Origin: Tissierella sp032104385
GTDB taxonomy: Bacteria; Bacillota; Clostridia; Tissierellales; Tissierellaceae
Assembly: GCF_032104385.1 (NCBI RefSeq)
Contig: NZ_DAMCHJ010000007.1
Location: 62,001-126,000 of the forward strand
Direction: 5' to 3'
DNA: 64,000 bases
The position numbers and the translations under genes were made by a program. How positions within the stretch are numbered: the stretch's first letter is position 1; each line of letters starts with the position of its first letter. The notes under the pieces were generated by a model. That model did not search any database, was not told the origin of the DNA, and worked only from the letters and a program-made list of their open reading frames with translations. Positions 1-7,469 of the stretch are shown here, in pieces.

Positions 1-657
1 AAATTTGTATTTTTCCTTTTATCCTGTAATATTGGGGAAATTATAATAGTTTTTACTAGTATATTATTTAATCTACCTATACCACTCTTACCAATACAAT
101 TGTTGTGGCTAAATTTAGTAACAGATAGTTTTCCCGCCTTAGCTTTAGGAATGGAAAAGGGGGAGGAGGATATAATGAAGCTAAAACCTAGGAACCCAGA
201 TTCCCCAATAATAGATAGGCATATGATGGTAGATATAATAGTCCAAAGTATAACTATTGGTGCTACATCATTTTTGGCTTATATTTGGGGACTTAAGGTT
301 TTTCCAGATAGCCTAATGAAAGCTAGAACTATAGCTTTTTCAACATTGATTTTGGCGGAACTTTTAAGAGCATATTCAAGTAGATCGGAAAGGCATATTC
401 TATTTGAAATAGGAATTTTTTCAAATCCAACTATGATATATGCAACTACACTATCATTTTTCCTTTTATTAGGAGTTATATATGTTCCGGCTCTACAGCC
501 AATATTCCATACTGTTCCACTGAGGTTAGTTGATTGGGGAATTATTGCAAGTTTTGCATTTCTCCCCTTAATAATATCTGAGCTTTATAAAGCATTATTT
601 AATAGAAGTAAAGAAGATAAAGAAACATCCATGAAATTATATAAAGAAAGATTTTAA
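1..657 (+). CDS. Calcium-type P-type ATPase, C-terminal part (cut by window start)
   Basis: The frame is open from base 1, so the phosphorylation and nucleotide-binding domains lie outside the window; 218 residues of the membrane half are visible. N10 and E13 (in CNIGE) and N38, T41 and D42 (in LLWLNLVTDSFPALALG) match the M5 and M6 residues that coordinate calcium in SERCA-type pumps. Export of Ca2+ (possibly Mn2+) from the cytoplasm at the expense of ATP is therefore the best reading. Several further hydrophobic helices follow, then a short charged tail. The gene converges on the phospholipase-like gene and shares a terminator hairpin with it. The family is clear; the exact cation is inferred. 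Confidence 0.9.
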   Translation, partial: KFVFFLLSCNIGEIIIVFTSILFNLPIPLLPIQLLWLNLVTDSFPALALGMEKGEEDIMKLKPRNPDSPIIDRHMMVDIIVQSITIGATSFLAYIWGLKVFPDSLMKARTIAFSTLILAELLRAYSSRSERHILFEIGIFSNPTMIYATTLSFFLLLGVIYVPALQPIFHTVPLRLVDWGIIASFAFLPLIISELYKALFNRSKEDKETSMKLYKERF

Positions 658-660
658 TGT

Positions 661-699
661 AAATAGTCAATCTCTGTATAGAGTAGAGGTTGACTATTT
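661..699. terminator. Shared bidirectional terminator
   Basis: A 15-bp stem (661-675 with 685-699, one G-T wobble) lies between two convergent genes, with T-rich sequence on the plus strand and A-rich sequence on the other side. It can end transcription from both directions. The TAG stop of the minus-strand gene (694-696) lies inside the right arm. Confidence 0.8.
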
Positions 700-1389
700 T
701 ATATCATTATAAAACATAATCATTGCTCCTGCTGTAGTTCTTTCTGCTAAGGGAAGACCACATCTGGTAATACGATAAAAACGATTTTTATCATCTGAGA
801 TTACTTTAAATCTGTTATATATTTTAATGGCTACTCTTGAATTAAATCTTATATAGTCCTGAATAGAATCTAGCAAATAAGTTCCTTTTTCGGCTTGAAA
901 CTCCTTTATATATTCATAGGTATGTTTAACATATGATTCATATTGATGATGATTATCTAATAATCTAATATTAGCATGCTGTGGTATAGTCATATCCTGA
1001 ATAATATGTAAAGTAGCCCCTAGATAGAACATAGATTTATTAAATTCTTCTTTATCCCATAGTTTAAGAGCTTCTTCATAATAATCTGTTCCTAAATCCA
1101 TAGCAGATTTTCTTCCATATAAACCCCTCTTTTTGTAAGGATTATAGAAATGATTTGAGCTTTTGAAATCTTGGTCTGCCCATACAGCACCTTCATTTAT
1201 ATCTAGAATAAAACTATGGAATAATCTATATTCATTTAGATATTTATCGTTTTTAATGATATTTAAGGCGTGAAAATTAATGAATTTATGAACCTTACAA
1301 TGGGTTTTCATTATAGACTTTTTTATAGGATTTGCAACACCAAAAATTGTTTTTAAAATATAATCATATGTTGTTTCGATAATATCCAT
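694..1389 (-). CDS. Zinc-dependent phospholipase C-like protein
   Basis: A 231-residue protein resembling the alpha-helical zinc phospholipase C / S1-P1 nuclease fold. Visible marks are an early histidine pair (HKFINFH), WADQD, NHFYNP, LGATLHIIQDMTIPQHA and HQYESYVKH, whose His and Asp residues correspond to the trinuclear zinc site. Members normally cleave phospholipid head groups outside the cell, yet no signal peptide is visible, so it may be cytoplasmic or exported by another route. ATG at 1389 is preferred over GTG at 1398 because AGGTGA sits five bases before it; the GTG lies inside that site. It follows the hydroxylase 2Fe-2S gene by about 20 bases on the same strand, so cotranscription is likely. 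Substrate unknown. Confidence 0.7.
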   Translation of the reverse strand: MDIIETTYDYILKTIFGVANPIKKSIMKTHCKVHKFINFHALNIIKNDKYLNEYRLFHSFILDINEGAVWADQDFKSSNHFYNPYKKRGLYGRKSAMDLGTDYYEEALKLWDKEEFNKSMFYLGATLHIIQDMTIPQHANIRLLDNHHQYESYVKHTYEYIKEFQAEKGTYLLDSIQDYIRFNSRVAIKIYNRFKVISDDKNRFYRITRCGLPLAERTTAGAMIMFYNDIK

Positions 1390-1408
1390 TTTATTCACCT
1401 ACTATAAG

Positions 1409-1882
1409 TTAATTAATTTTATCTTTTAATATTGATTTTATAGCATCTTCAATTTCGGCATATCCTGTACATCTACATAAGTTGGATTGAAGCCATTCCT
1501 GTATTATATTATCATCTGCATTTGGGTGGATTTGAGATAGTGCATGACAGACTATTAAAAAGCCTGATGTACAGTAGCCACATTGGAAGGCAAAACTTTC
1601 AACAAATGCTTTTTGAATTGGAGCATTATTCAACCCTTCTATAGTTATTATTTCTTTTCCAATTGCTTCAACAGTAAGCATTAAACAAGATTTTATTGGC
1701 CACCCATTTACCAAAACCGTACATGCTCCACAATCTCCATTTTCACAACCAGGTTTTGCCCCAGTAAGCCCAAGTTCATTTCTCAAAGTAAATAATAATA
1801 TATCTGAGGGTTTAGCAATTACATCTTTATCTTTTCCATTTATATTTAAGGTTAATACCGTAGGCTTTAATATTTCTAGCAT
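1409..1882 (-). CDS. Molybdenum hydroxylase 2Fe-2S subunit (xanthine dehydrogenase family)
   Basis: A 157-residue electron-transfer subunit carrying two 2Fe-2S clusters. The plant-ferredoxin-type cluster is held by C46, C51, C54 and C66 (CENGDCGAC...C), and the second by C101, C104, C136 and C138 (CGYC...CRC). Length and cysteine spacing match the small subunits of CO dehydrogenase and xanthine dehydrogenase. It passes electrons from the molybdenum site to the FAD subunit. The ATG directly abuts the TGA of the FAD subunit gene with GAGGGGG upstream, indicating translational coupling. It is the third of three subunit genes in this operon. Confidence 0.93.
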   Translation of the reverse strand: MLEILKPTVLTLNINGKDKDVIAKPSDILLFTLRNELGLTGAKPGCENGDCGACTVLVNGWPIKSCLMLTVEAIGKEIITIEGLNNAPIQKAFVESFAFQCGYCTSGFLIVCHALSQIHPNADDNIIQEWLQSNLCRCTGYAEIEDAIKSILKDKIN

Positions 1883-2719
1883 TCAATTGACCCCCTCAAA
1901 TTTATTAAGTAATTCATATAACATGTTATATAGCATGAACTTTCTATATTCAGAAGAACCACTAATATCATGGAGTATTTCATAGGGTATATTATCAATA
2001 GCTTTTCTAATTCTCTTATCTTTGGAAACAGAATTGTCGTTTAGAATTTTTTCTATATCAATAGATCTAAGGGGATGTTCACATAAACCACTAAAAGCAA
2101 CAGAAATTCTACCATTATCCTTTAATGCAGCCATTGTAATTAGAGGATAATCTATTTTTTCATTTTTTGTTCTTTTCACATGGCTATAGGGTAATTGGAG
2201 AAATTTTTTATCTATTATTACTTGGATTATAATCTCATCATCTGTAAGTTGCAGCTTTTTATCATATAAATCTATTATCTTTAGAGTTTTTTTGCAGATA
2301 TCACCTTGAACTACTATTTCACTATTAGATAGGAGGAGGGGGAGCATAGCTTCTTTATATATAATGGTTCCCATCAAATTACCACCTAATGTAATTTTAT
2401 CTTGTATTGTATGGTCTGCTATTCTTTTAACTGTTAGGCTAAGAAGTGGAAAATGATTTTCTTCGGCAATTTTTGTCAAAGTTATAGCTGAACCTATTGT
2501 CAAATTGTCATTTTTAAATTCGAGTACATTGCATTCAGGAATACCTTTGATATCTATTACTGCACCTGTATATCTATTGTACATTCTTGCCATAGAGATA
2601 AATTCTGTTCCTCCGCCATAATAAATGGGCTTTTTTCCATCTAGTTTAAGTTTATTAAATAATTGAATGGCATCTTCAATTGTATTTGGCTTATAATATT
2701 CAAAATCAAAGGGTATCAT
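1883..2719 (-). CDS. Molybdenum hydroxylase FAD-binding subunit
   Basis: A 278-residue FAD subunit of the xanthine dehydrogenase/CO dehydrogenase medium-chain family. The FAD-binding loop GGGTEF is at residues 35-40 and TLGGNLMG lies near residue 112; the C-terminal half looks like the CO dehydrogenase flavoprotein C-terminal domain. It oxidises the 2Fe-2S clusters and passes electrons to NAD or another acceptor. The start overlaps the end of the molybdenum subunit gene by 14 bases and has an AGGAGG site (minus strand of 2725-2730). The order Mo subunit, FAD subunit, FeS subunit is typical of these operons. Confidence 0.92.
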   Translation of the reverse strand: MIPFDFEYYKPNTIEDAIQLFNKLKLDGKKPIYYGGGTEFISMARMYNRYTGAVIDIKGIPECNVLEFKNDNLTIGSAITLTKIAEENHFPLLSLTVKRIADHTIQDKITLGGNLMGTIIYKEAMLPLLLSNSEIVVQGDICKKTLKIIDLYDKKLQLTDDEIIIQVIIDKKFLQLPYSHVKRTKNEKIDYPLITMAALKDNGRISVAFSGLCEHPLRSIDIEKILNDNSVSKDKRIRKAIDNIPYEILHDISGSSEYRKFMLYNMLYELLNKFEGVN

Positions 2720-5051
2720 ATTTACCTCCTGTCTTGGTTTTCCATATTAATTCAGGTGAAATAGGTACCTTATCAAAATCGGCTTCTGCTGCCAAGGATA
2801 ATGCATTGGCAAAAGCAGAAGGCATTCCAAGAATACCATGCTCCGCTATACCTCTAGTACCAAAAGGAGCATCTATGTCAGGGGTCTCTATAAAATCTAC
2901 TAGATATTCTGGATTTTCTCCAAATCGTAAAAGCTTATAGGTTCTTAAGGATGTATTTTCTAATATGGCATTTTCATCATATAAAAACTCTTCTCTAGTT
3001 GCTAAACCAATCCCCATACTCATACCACCCATTATGACTCCTTTTGCAGCCTTAGGGTTAATTGCCCTACCTAGATCTATAACGGTGGCAGCTTTCAGTA
3101 GTCTATAGGAATAGTTCTTAGGGGTATATTCTATTTCAACAGCCTGAGCACCTACAGTCCATGAAACAGATGGTTTACCCTTTCCCGTTTCTTTCTCTAA
3201 TTTAGTTAAATTTTTCATAATATAATTTCCTCTACCAATCATTTGTCCATATATGGCTTCACCATTAGCATATTTATATCCATGAACTAAATCTTTAAAG
3301 TCAATAAATTTAGTAGGATTATCTTTTAAATATACTCTTTGTTCACCAATATCTAAATCATTAGGAGGGCATTTTAGAGCAATACCACCTAATTCCTTTA
3401 ATTGTCCTATTAAATCATCAGCAGCCTTTATAACAGCATTTCCCACCATAAATGTTGTCATACTTGCAACAGTTTTCCAATGCTTCGGGCTTATTCGTGT
3501 ATCTACATCCATAAATACATAAATTTCATCAACATCTATCTTCATCTTTTCTGCTAGTATTTGAGCTAAAGTAGTTTTCATACCTGGACCAATTTCCGTA
3601 GCACCTACATTTAAATTAATGCTACCATCAGCATTTAAAGTGAGTACAGCTCCCGAAGTGGCATTAGTAGGGGAATCTGCAGATTTCCAAAAGCAAGAAA
3701 TCCCTTTAGCTTTAATTGTGCCTTTATTTGTTTTAATTATTCGTCCTTCCTCCCAATTAATAGCTTCTTTTAATTTATAAAGACAAGATGTTAGATTTCC
3801 AGTATTATTAAATGTTATTTTGGTTTGTGTTGGAGAAGTATTTCCTTCTACTATAGCGTTTTTTAGCCTTATATCCAAGGGATCCATACATAGTGCTAAT
3901 GCCAGCTTATCAATCATTCTTTCAATAGCAAAGGTAAGCTCTACATGACCAAATCCCCTATAAGAAGTAACATAGCAATGATTAGTATAAATACTATAGG
4001 AATCACAATGAATGTTTTCAATATTATAGGGGCCAGAACAGTTAATGGATATGGACTTTGCCATACGTGGACCAGTACCAGTATAGGCGCCACAATCTAC
4101 ATAATAAGTACATTCTAAAGCTTTTATAAATCCATCTGATGTGGCACCTATTTTAAGCTTTGCATTTACACCTATGTTAGATGGCCAAGTAGAGATATCT
4201 TCTTCCCTAGGACTTGCCATTATAACCATTTTACCTTCAACTGCAGAGGAGGCTAGGTATGCAAGAAATTCCATCTGAACTCCAGCCTTTCCACCAAAGG
4301 CACCACCTACTAATGGTGTGCGAACAATAACATTCCCTTCGGAGTTTTTATATTGTGTACTTATTTCTTCTCTAACTGCAAAGGGTGATTGAGTTGATGT
4401 ATGTACAATTGTATCCTTGCTCGGCAATATTTGAACTTTAGAATTTCTAGTTTCCATTGCTAGATGATCTGACTGAGGCAAAGAGAATTCGCCCTCAAGA
4501 ACTATATCAGATTCTCGCCACCCAATATCCATATTTCCTTTTCTAATTTTTACATGGTCTGCTATATTAGTATGACCTACAGGATATACACGAGTATCAG
4601 GACAATAATAATGTCCCAGATTTTCATGTATAAGATAGGCATCGGGTTTTATGGCATCAAATACGGAATTAACTATAGGAAGTGTTTCATATTCTACTTT
4701 AATAAGTTTTAATGCTTTCATAGCTTCTTGCTCACTATTTGCTACAACCACAGCTACAGGTTCACCGAAATATCTAACTTTATCTCTTGCTATAGGTGGC
4801 CTATCGTTGATGATGGAACCTACTAATATGGGCATATATTTTCCAGTGATTATGGCTTGAACACCTTTGGATTTTAAAGCTTCTTTTGTATCAATTGATT
4901 TTATAATTGCGTGTGCATAAGGGCTTGGTAATATTCTTCCATGTAATGCATTAGGAGTTAAGAGATCACCATTATATTTTGCAGCACCTGTGACCTTATC
5001 CCAAGCTTCTTTTCTAATAGTATTGACCCCGATTCTTGGTGTATTATTCAT
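2706..5051 (-). CDS. Molybdenum hydroxylase large subunit (purine hydroxylase/xanthine dehydrogenase type)
   Basis: A 781-residue molybdopterin-cytosine-dinucleotide subunit that hydroxylates an aromatic heterocycle with water-derived oxygen. Cofactor contacts are visible at TQSPF (residues 220-224) and GGAFGGK (249-255). The likely catalytic glutamate is E737 in GTRGIAEHG, a variant of the usual GVGE motif. There is no signal peptide, consistent with a cytoplasmic enzyme. In purinolytic or amino-acid-fermenting clostridia such operons usually act on purines, but the substrate cannot be read from the sequence, and nicotinate-type or aldehyde substrates remain possible. It is the first gene of the operon, with GGAG upstream of the ATG. 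No MoCo maturation gene is present in the window. Confidence 0.9.
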   Translation of the reverse strand: MNNTPRIGVNTIRKEAWDKVTGAAKYNGDLLTPNALHGRILPSPYAHAIIKSIDTKEALKSKGVQAIITGKYMPILVGSIINDRPPIARDKVRYFGEPVAVVVANSEQEAMKALKLIKVEYETLPIVNSVFDAIKPDAYLIHENLGHYYCPDTRVYPVGHTNIADHVKIRKGNMDIGWRESDIVLEGEFSLPQSDHLAMETRNSKVQILPSKDTIVHTSTQSPFAVREEISTQYKNSEGNVIVRTPLVGGAFGGKAGVQMEFLAYLASSAVEGKMVIMASPREEDISTWPSNIGVNAKLKIGATSDGFIKALECTYYVDCGAYTGTGPRMAKSISINCSGPYNIENIHCDSYSIYTNHCYVTSYRGFGHVELTFAIERMIDKLALALCMDPLDIRLKNAIVEGNTSPTQTKITFNNTGNLTSCLYKLKEAINWEEGRIIKTNKGTIKAKGISCFWKSADSPTNATSGAVLTLNADGSINLNVGATEIGPGMKTTLAQILAEKMKIDVDEIYVFMDVDTRISPKHWKTVASMTTFMVGNAVIKAADDLIGQLKELGGIALKCPPNDLDIGEQRVYLKDNPTKFIDFKDLVHGYKYANGEAIYGQMIGRGNYIMKNLTKLEKETGKGKPSVSWTVGAQAVEIEYTPKNYSYRLLKAATVIDLGRAINPKAAKGVIMGGMSMGIGLATREEFLYDENAILENTSLRTYKLLRFGENPEYLVDFIETPDIDAPFGTRGIAEHGILGMPSAFANALSLAAEADFDKVPISPELIWKTKTGGKYDTL

Positions 5052-5106
5052 AGGCTTTTCTCCTTTTTAAAAATTATTATAAAAATTATTATTTCCATAT
5101 AAATAT

Positions 5107-5135
5107 TTAGTATTCATCATATGAGGATATGTAAA
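5107..5135 (-). promoter_or_regulatory. Candidate promoter and dyad operator of the molybdenum hydroxylase operon
   Basis: On the minus strand TTTACA (5135-5130) and TACTAA (5112-5107) are separated by exactly 17 bases, a plausible sigma-A promoter about 56 bases upstream of the first gene. An imperfect palindrome, TCnTCATATGAnGA (5114-5127), fills the spacer, where a repressor could act. No purine riboswitch is visible here. Inferred from spacing and symmetry only. Confidence 0.4.
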
Positions 5136-5230
5136 ACTTAGAAGTTATAATTAAAAGATTTAAGTTCAACTGTATAAAAGAATAAGTATTTAACATAATA
5201 AGTATAAGGTTATAAGAAGGAGGAAAAATC

Positions 5231-5404
5231 ATGGAGACAAATGATACTTTTCAAGAAATAAAAGAGAGGTTTATAGCTGCAGATCTAGATACAAAGATTC
5301 AAATATATACTACTGTTCAAGGATTATCAGTAGAGCAATATAAGGAATTACTTAGGGTTTTTCCAATTAAATATTTAGATAAATTAGAGAGAGCAATGGC
5401 ATAG
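5231..5404 (+). CDS. Small orphan protein, 57 residues
   Basis: A short gene with a strong Shine-Dalgarno sequence (GAAGGAGG, eight bases before the ATG) and its own terminator. The product is charged and predicted helical: it begins METNDTFQEIKERF, contains GLSVEQYKELLRVFP and ends ERAMA. It has no signal peptide, membrane segment or cysteine. It lies alone between the divergent molybdenum hydroxylase operon and the lit-like gene. I do not recognise a family. Codon usage fits its neighbours, and the strong ribosome binding site argues that it is translated. Confidence 0.6.
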   Translation: METNDTFQEIKERFIAADLDTKIQIYTTVQGLSVEQYKELLRVFPIKYLDKLERAMA

Positions 5405-5408
5405 TTTT

Positions 5409-5446
5409 AAAAGGATTGGAGAATTATATTTCTTCAATCCTTTTAA
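5409..5446 (+). terminator. Rho-independent terminator of the 57-residue gene
   Basis: AAAAGGATTGGAGAA pairs with TTCTTCAATCCTTTT (15 bp, one G-T wobble) around a six-base loop. It begins five bases after the stop codon. Confidence 0.8.
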
Positions 5447-5480
5447 ATTAAGAAAAAAACAATTATTGAGGTGGCTTATT

Positions 5481-6152
5481 TTGAAGAAAGTAATTTTAGT
5501 CTTATCATTATCTTTATTTTGTCTTCTAACAGCAGTAGAAAAAAATGCTTTTAACTTTCAGCAATATATTGATACATATTCCAATTATAATGTAATGGAG
5601 ATAACAGGGAAGAGTTTGAATGAATTAGGAAATATAACAAAAGATTTATTAGATTATTTAAAAGGGAAGGTAGGTATTCAAGTTTTAGAATCAAATTTCA
5701 ATATAAAAGAAATATGGCATATGAAAGATGTAAGAGAGTTATTTAGAAAAGGATTTATATTACAATATATATGCATTGTACTATCCATTTCTATAATAAT
5801 TTTATTTGTTGTTAGAGGGGAAAAAAATATATTGGGAATGTTTTTATATAAAAGTTTGTTTATCAATTGGATATTAATTGGAGTTATTGTAATTATGATA
5901 TATTTTGATTTTAGCAAATACTTCACTTATTTTCATTATGTCTTTTTTAAGAATAATCTTTGGCAATTAGACCCACAAAGGGATTTATTGATACAGCTTT
6001 TTCCAGAAGAGTTTTTTATTAATATAACAATAAATATTATATTATCTTTTCTTAGTTTTGTGGCAATAATACAGAGTATAGGATATTTTATTGCTAGGGA
6101 AAGGTGGCGAGAGAATGAAAAAAGTTTTAAATTATTTAAAAGAAAATCGTAG
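5481..6152 (+). CDS. lit: Lipoprotein intramolecular transacylase-like membrane protein (TIGR01906/DUF1461)
   Basis: A 223-residue membrane protein with one N-terminal helix, an extracytoplasmic segment and three further helices. Family marks are FNFQQY, HMKDVRELF (H80) and FHYVFF followed by LDPQRD and FPEEFF (H152). The two histidines are 72 residues apart; as I recall, the catalytic pair of characterised Lit proteins is His85/His157, which has the same spacing. Lit moves an acyl chain from the lipoprotein glycerol to the N-terminal cysteine amine, giving lyso-form lipoproteins with lower TLR2 signalling. TTG at 5481 is chosen because GAGGTGG lies seven bases upstream; an earlier in-frame TTG at 5466 has none. 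The 3' end overlaps the next gene, implying coupling. Confidence 0.75.
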   Translation: MKKVILVLSLSLFCLLTAVEKNAFNFQQYIDTYSNYNVMEITGKSLNELGNITKDLLDYLKGKVGIQVLESNFNIKEIWHMKDVRELFRKGFILQYICIVLSISIIILFVVRGEKNILGMFLYKSLFINWILIGVIVIMIYFDFSKYFTYFHYVFFKNNLWQLDPQRDLLIQLFPEEFFINITINIILSFLSFVAIIQSIGYFIARERWRENEKSFKLFKRKS

Positions 6153-6732
6153 GGAAAGAGAAAAACAAAGAGTATTGGATAATTTTTATACCAAACAAAT
6201 GAAAAATGGTAAGACTGTTAGGGCGGATATTTTAGATAAAATAGCTATGGGAATAATTATCTTAATTTTTTTTACCTTAATATTGAATAGGTTAATAGAT
6301 AGTTTTATTATCTCTTTAAGTATTTCCCTTGTTATAGCTATAGTTATGAGTATATATATAAAAAAGGTCATTCTAAAAAATAGGGATAAAAGAATAGAAT
6401 CGATTAAAAATGAATATAGAATAAAGCTTGAAGAGGAAAAGGTGATATCTTCCAATGAAGATATAGAGGATTATATTATAGATAGATATTATGAAAAAAA
6501 GTCAGAATTAAAGAATAGTTTTAATTTTTTAAGCAAGGATAAGATATTTAAATTATATACTCTGTCAATTATATTTTATATGGTTTCTTATTTCTCTACC
6601 TATCCATTATATTATAGAGTAATGTCTATAATTTCTTTTATTATGGCCTCTATTATTGGTTCATATAACTTAACCGAATATATTAGAAAAAGGGGCAATA
6701 ATGATTTACTTAATAAGGATATTGATGTATAA
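6115..6732 (+). CDS. Small membrane protein coupled to the lit-like gene
   Basis: A 205-residue protein with a basic N terminus, a hydrophobic pair of helices, a charged and probably coiled-coil stretch (KNRDKRIESIKNEYRIK onward), and a second hydrophobic pair before a short polar tail. I recognise no family. ATG 6115 is preceded by AAGGTGG and overlaps the lit-like gene by 38 bases in another frame, so the two proteins are probably made together and may act together. No catalytic motif is visible. A scaffold or regulator for the acyltransferase would be speculation. Confidence 0.7.
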   Translation: MKKVLNYLKENRREREKQRVLDNFYTKQMKNGKTVRADILDKIAMGIIILIFFTLILNRLIDSFIISLSISLVIAIVMSIYIKKVILKNRDKRIESIKNEYRIKLEEEKVISSNEDIEDYIIDRYYEKKSELKNSFNFLSKDKIFKLYTLSIIFYMVSYFSTYPLYYRVMSIISFIMASIIGSYNLTEYIRKRGNNDLLNKDIDV

Positions 6733-6749
6733 TGATATTGTTAGTAAGA

Positions 6750-6842
6750 CAGAGTAGGTAAAGAGCGTCAAGTGTTAAGGGATGGGAAGTTGCCCTTAAA
6801 CGAAGGATATATTCTGCGATTCTTTACCGCGTCCGCTGGATC
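6750..6842 (+). ncRNA. Tetrahydrofolate (THF) riboswitch aptamer
   Basis: The leader of folT matches the THF riboswitch pattern: GAGTAGG, then GCGTCAAGTG, GGGATGGG, ACGAAGGA, TACCGCG and TCCGCTGGA, all in the expected order. Helices visible are P2 (GGTAAAGA 6756-6763 with TCTTTACC 6821-6828) and P3 (TTAAGGG 6775-6781 with CCCTTAA 6793-6799). This class binds reduced folates and usually represses folate uptake or synthesis genes. The downstream gene is a folate transporter component, which agrees. Confidence 0.85.
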
Positions 6843-6852
6843 ATTAAAGAAA

Positions 6853-6902
6853 CCTCTTATCTTTGATGTGACAGTTGCCTGTCACTAACAAAAGAAAGGA
6901 GG
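6853..6902 (+). promoter_or_regulatory. Ribosome-binding-site sequestering helix of the THF riboswitch
   Basis: CCTCTT-A-TCTTT (6853-6864) can pair with AAAGA-A-AGGAGG (6891-6902), 11 pairs with one mismatch, hiding the Shine-Dalgarno sequence of folT. It encloses a perfect 7-bp hairpin, GTGACAG/CTGTCAC (6868-6885). There is no U-tract, so control is most likely translational. How the aptamer switches this helix is inferred. Confidence 0.6.
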
Positions 6903-6908
6903 ATAAAA

Positions 6909-7460
6909 ATGAATAAAGGTAAGGTAATGAACACGAGGACACTAGTATATGCTGGTTTTTTGACAGCTATATCTATAGTTCTTACAAGATTTTTAGCTAT
7001 TATGGTACCATTGGCAGGCTTACCTACTTTAAGGATAAGCTTTGGAGAGATTCCCCTAATGATAAGTGGATTGTTATTTGGACCAGTAGTTGGAGGTATA
7101 AGCGGATTAGCTGCTGATTTAATTGGTGTTATGGTAAATCTTCAAGGGCCATCTATTCATCCTGGTTTTACATTAAGTTCTATATTGTGGGGTGTAATAC
7201 CAGGTATTTTAGGAATCTATTTTAAAACTAAAGTAAAAGGTGGAAATCCATTTTCATTGAGAAATGTAACTATTATAGTTAGTGTTTGCATTTTATTTAT
7301 ATCATTAGGACTAAACACTTACTGGTTATCAAATTTATTTGGAAAAGGATTTATGGTATTACTTCCAGGTAGAGCCTTATCTGCTTTAGTTAATATACCA
7401 ATTCAAAGCTTTATTACTACGACTTTAATAAAGCATCTTAGAGGAATGGTAACAGTATAG
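6909..7460 (+). CDS. folT: Folate-family ECF transporter S component
   Basis: A 183-residue membrane protein with about six helices, resembling the substrate-binding S components of energy-coupling-factor transporters. The motif series FGEIPLMISGLLFGP, GGISGLAADLIG, HPGFTLSS and LLPGRALSALVNIP is typical of the folate branch. It would bind folate and work with shared EcfA/EcfA'/EcfT proteins, none of which is in this window. The THF riboswitch directly upstream supports folate as ligand. The start ATG has AAAGGAGG seven bases before it. The next gene begins nine bases after the stop, so the two probably share a transcript. Confidence 0.88.
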   Translation: MNKGKVMNTRTLVYAGFLTAISIVLTRFLAIMVPLAGLPTLRISFGEIPLMISGLLFGPVVGGISGLAADLIGVMVNLQGPSIHPGFTLSSILWGVIPGILGIYFKTKVKGGNPFSLRNVTIIVSVCILFISLGLNTYWLSNLFGKGFMVLLPGRALSALVNIPIQSFITTTLIKHLRGMVTV

Positions 7461-7469
7461 GAGGTCTAA

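Noticed and set aside
2680..2940. Plus-strand open frame across the hydroxylase FAD/Mo subunit junction
   Set aside because: It lies antisense to two clearly coding genes and has no ribosome site or family resemblance.
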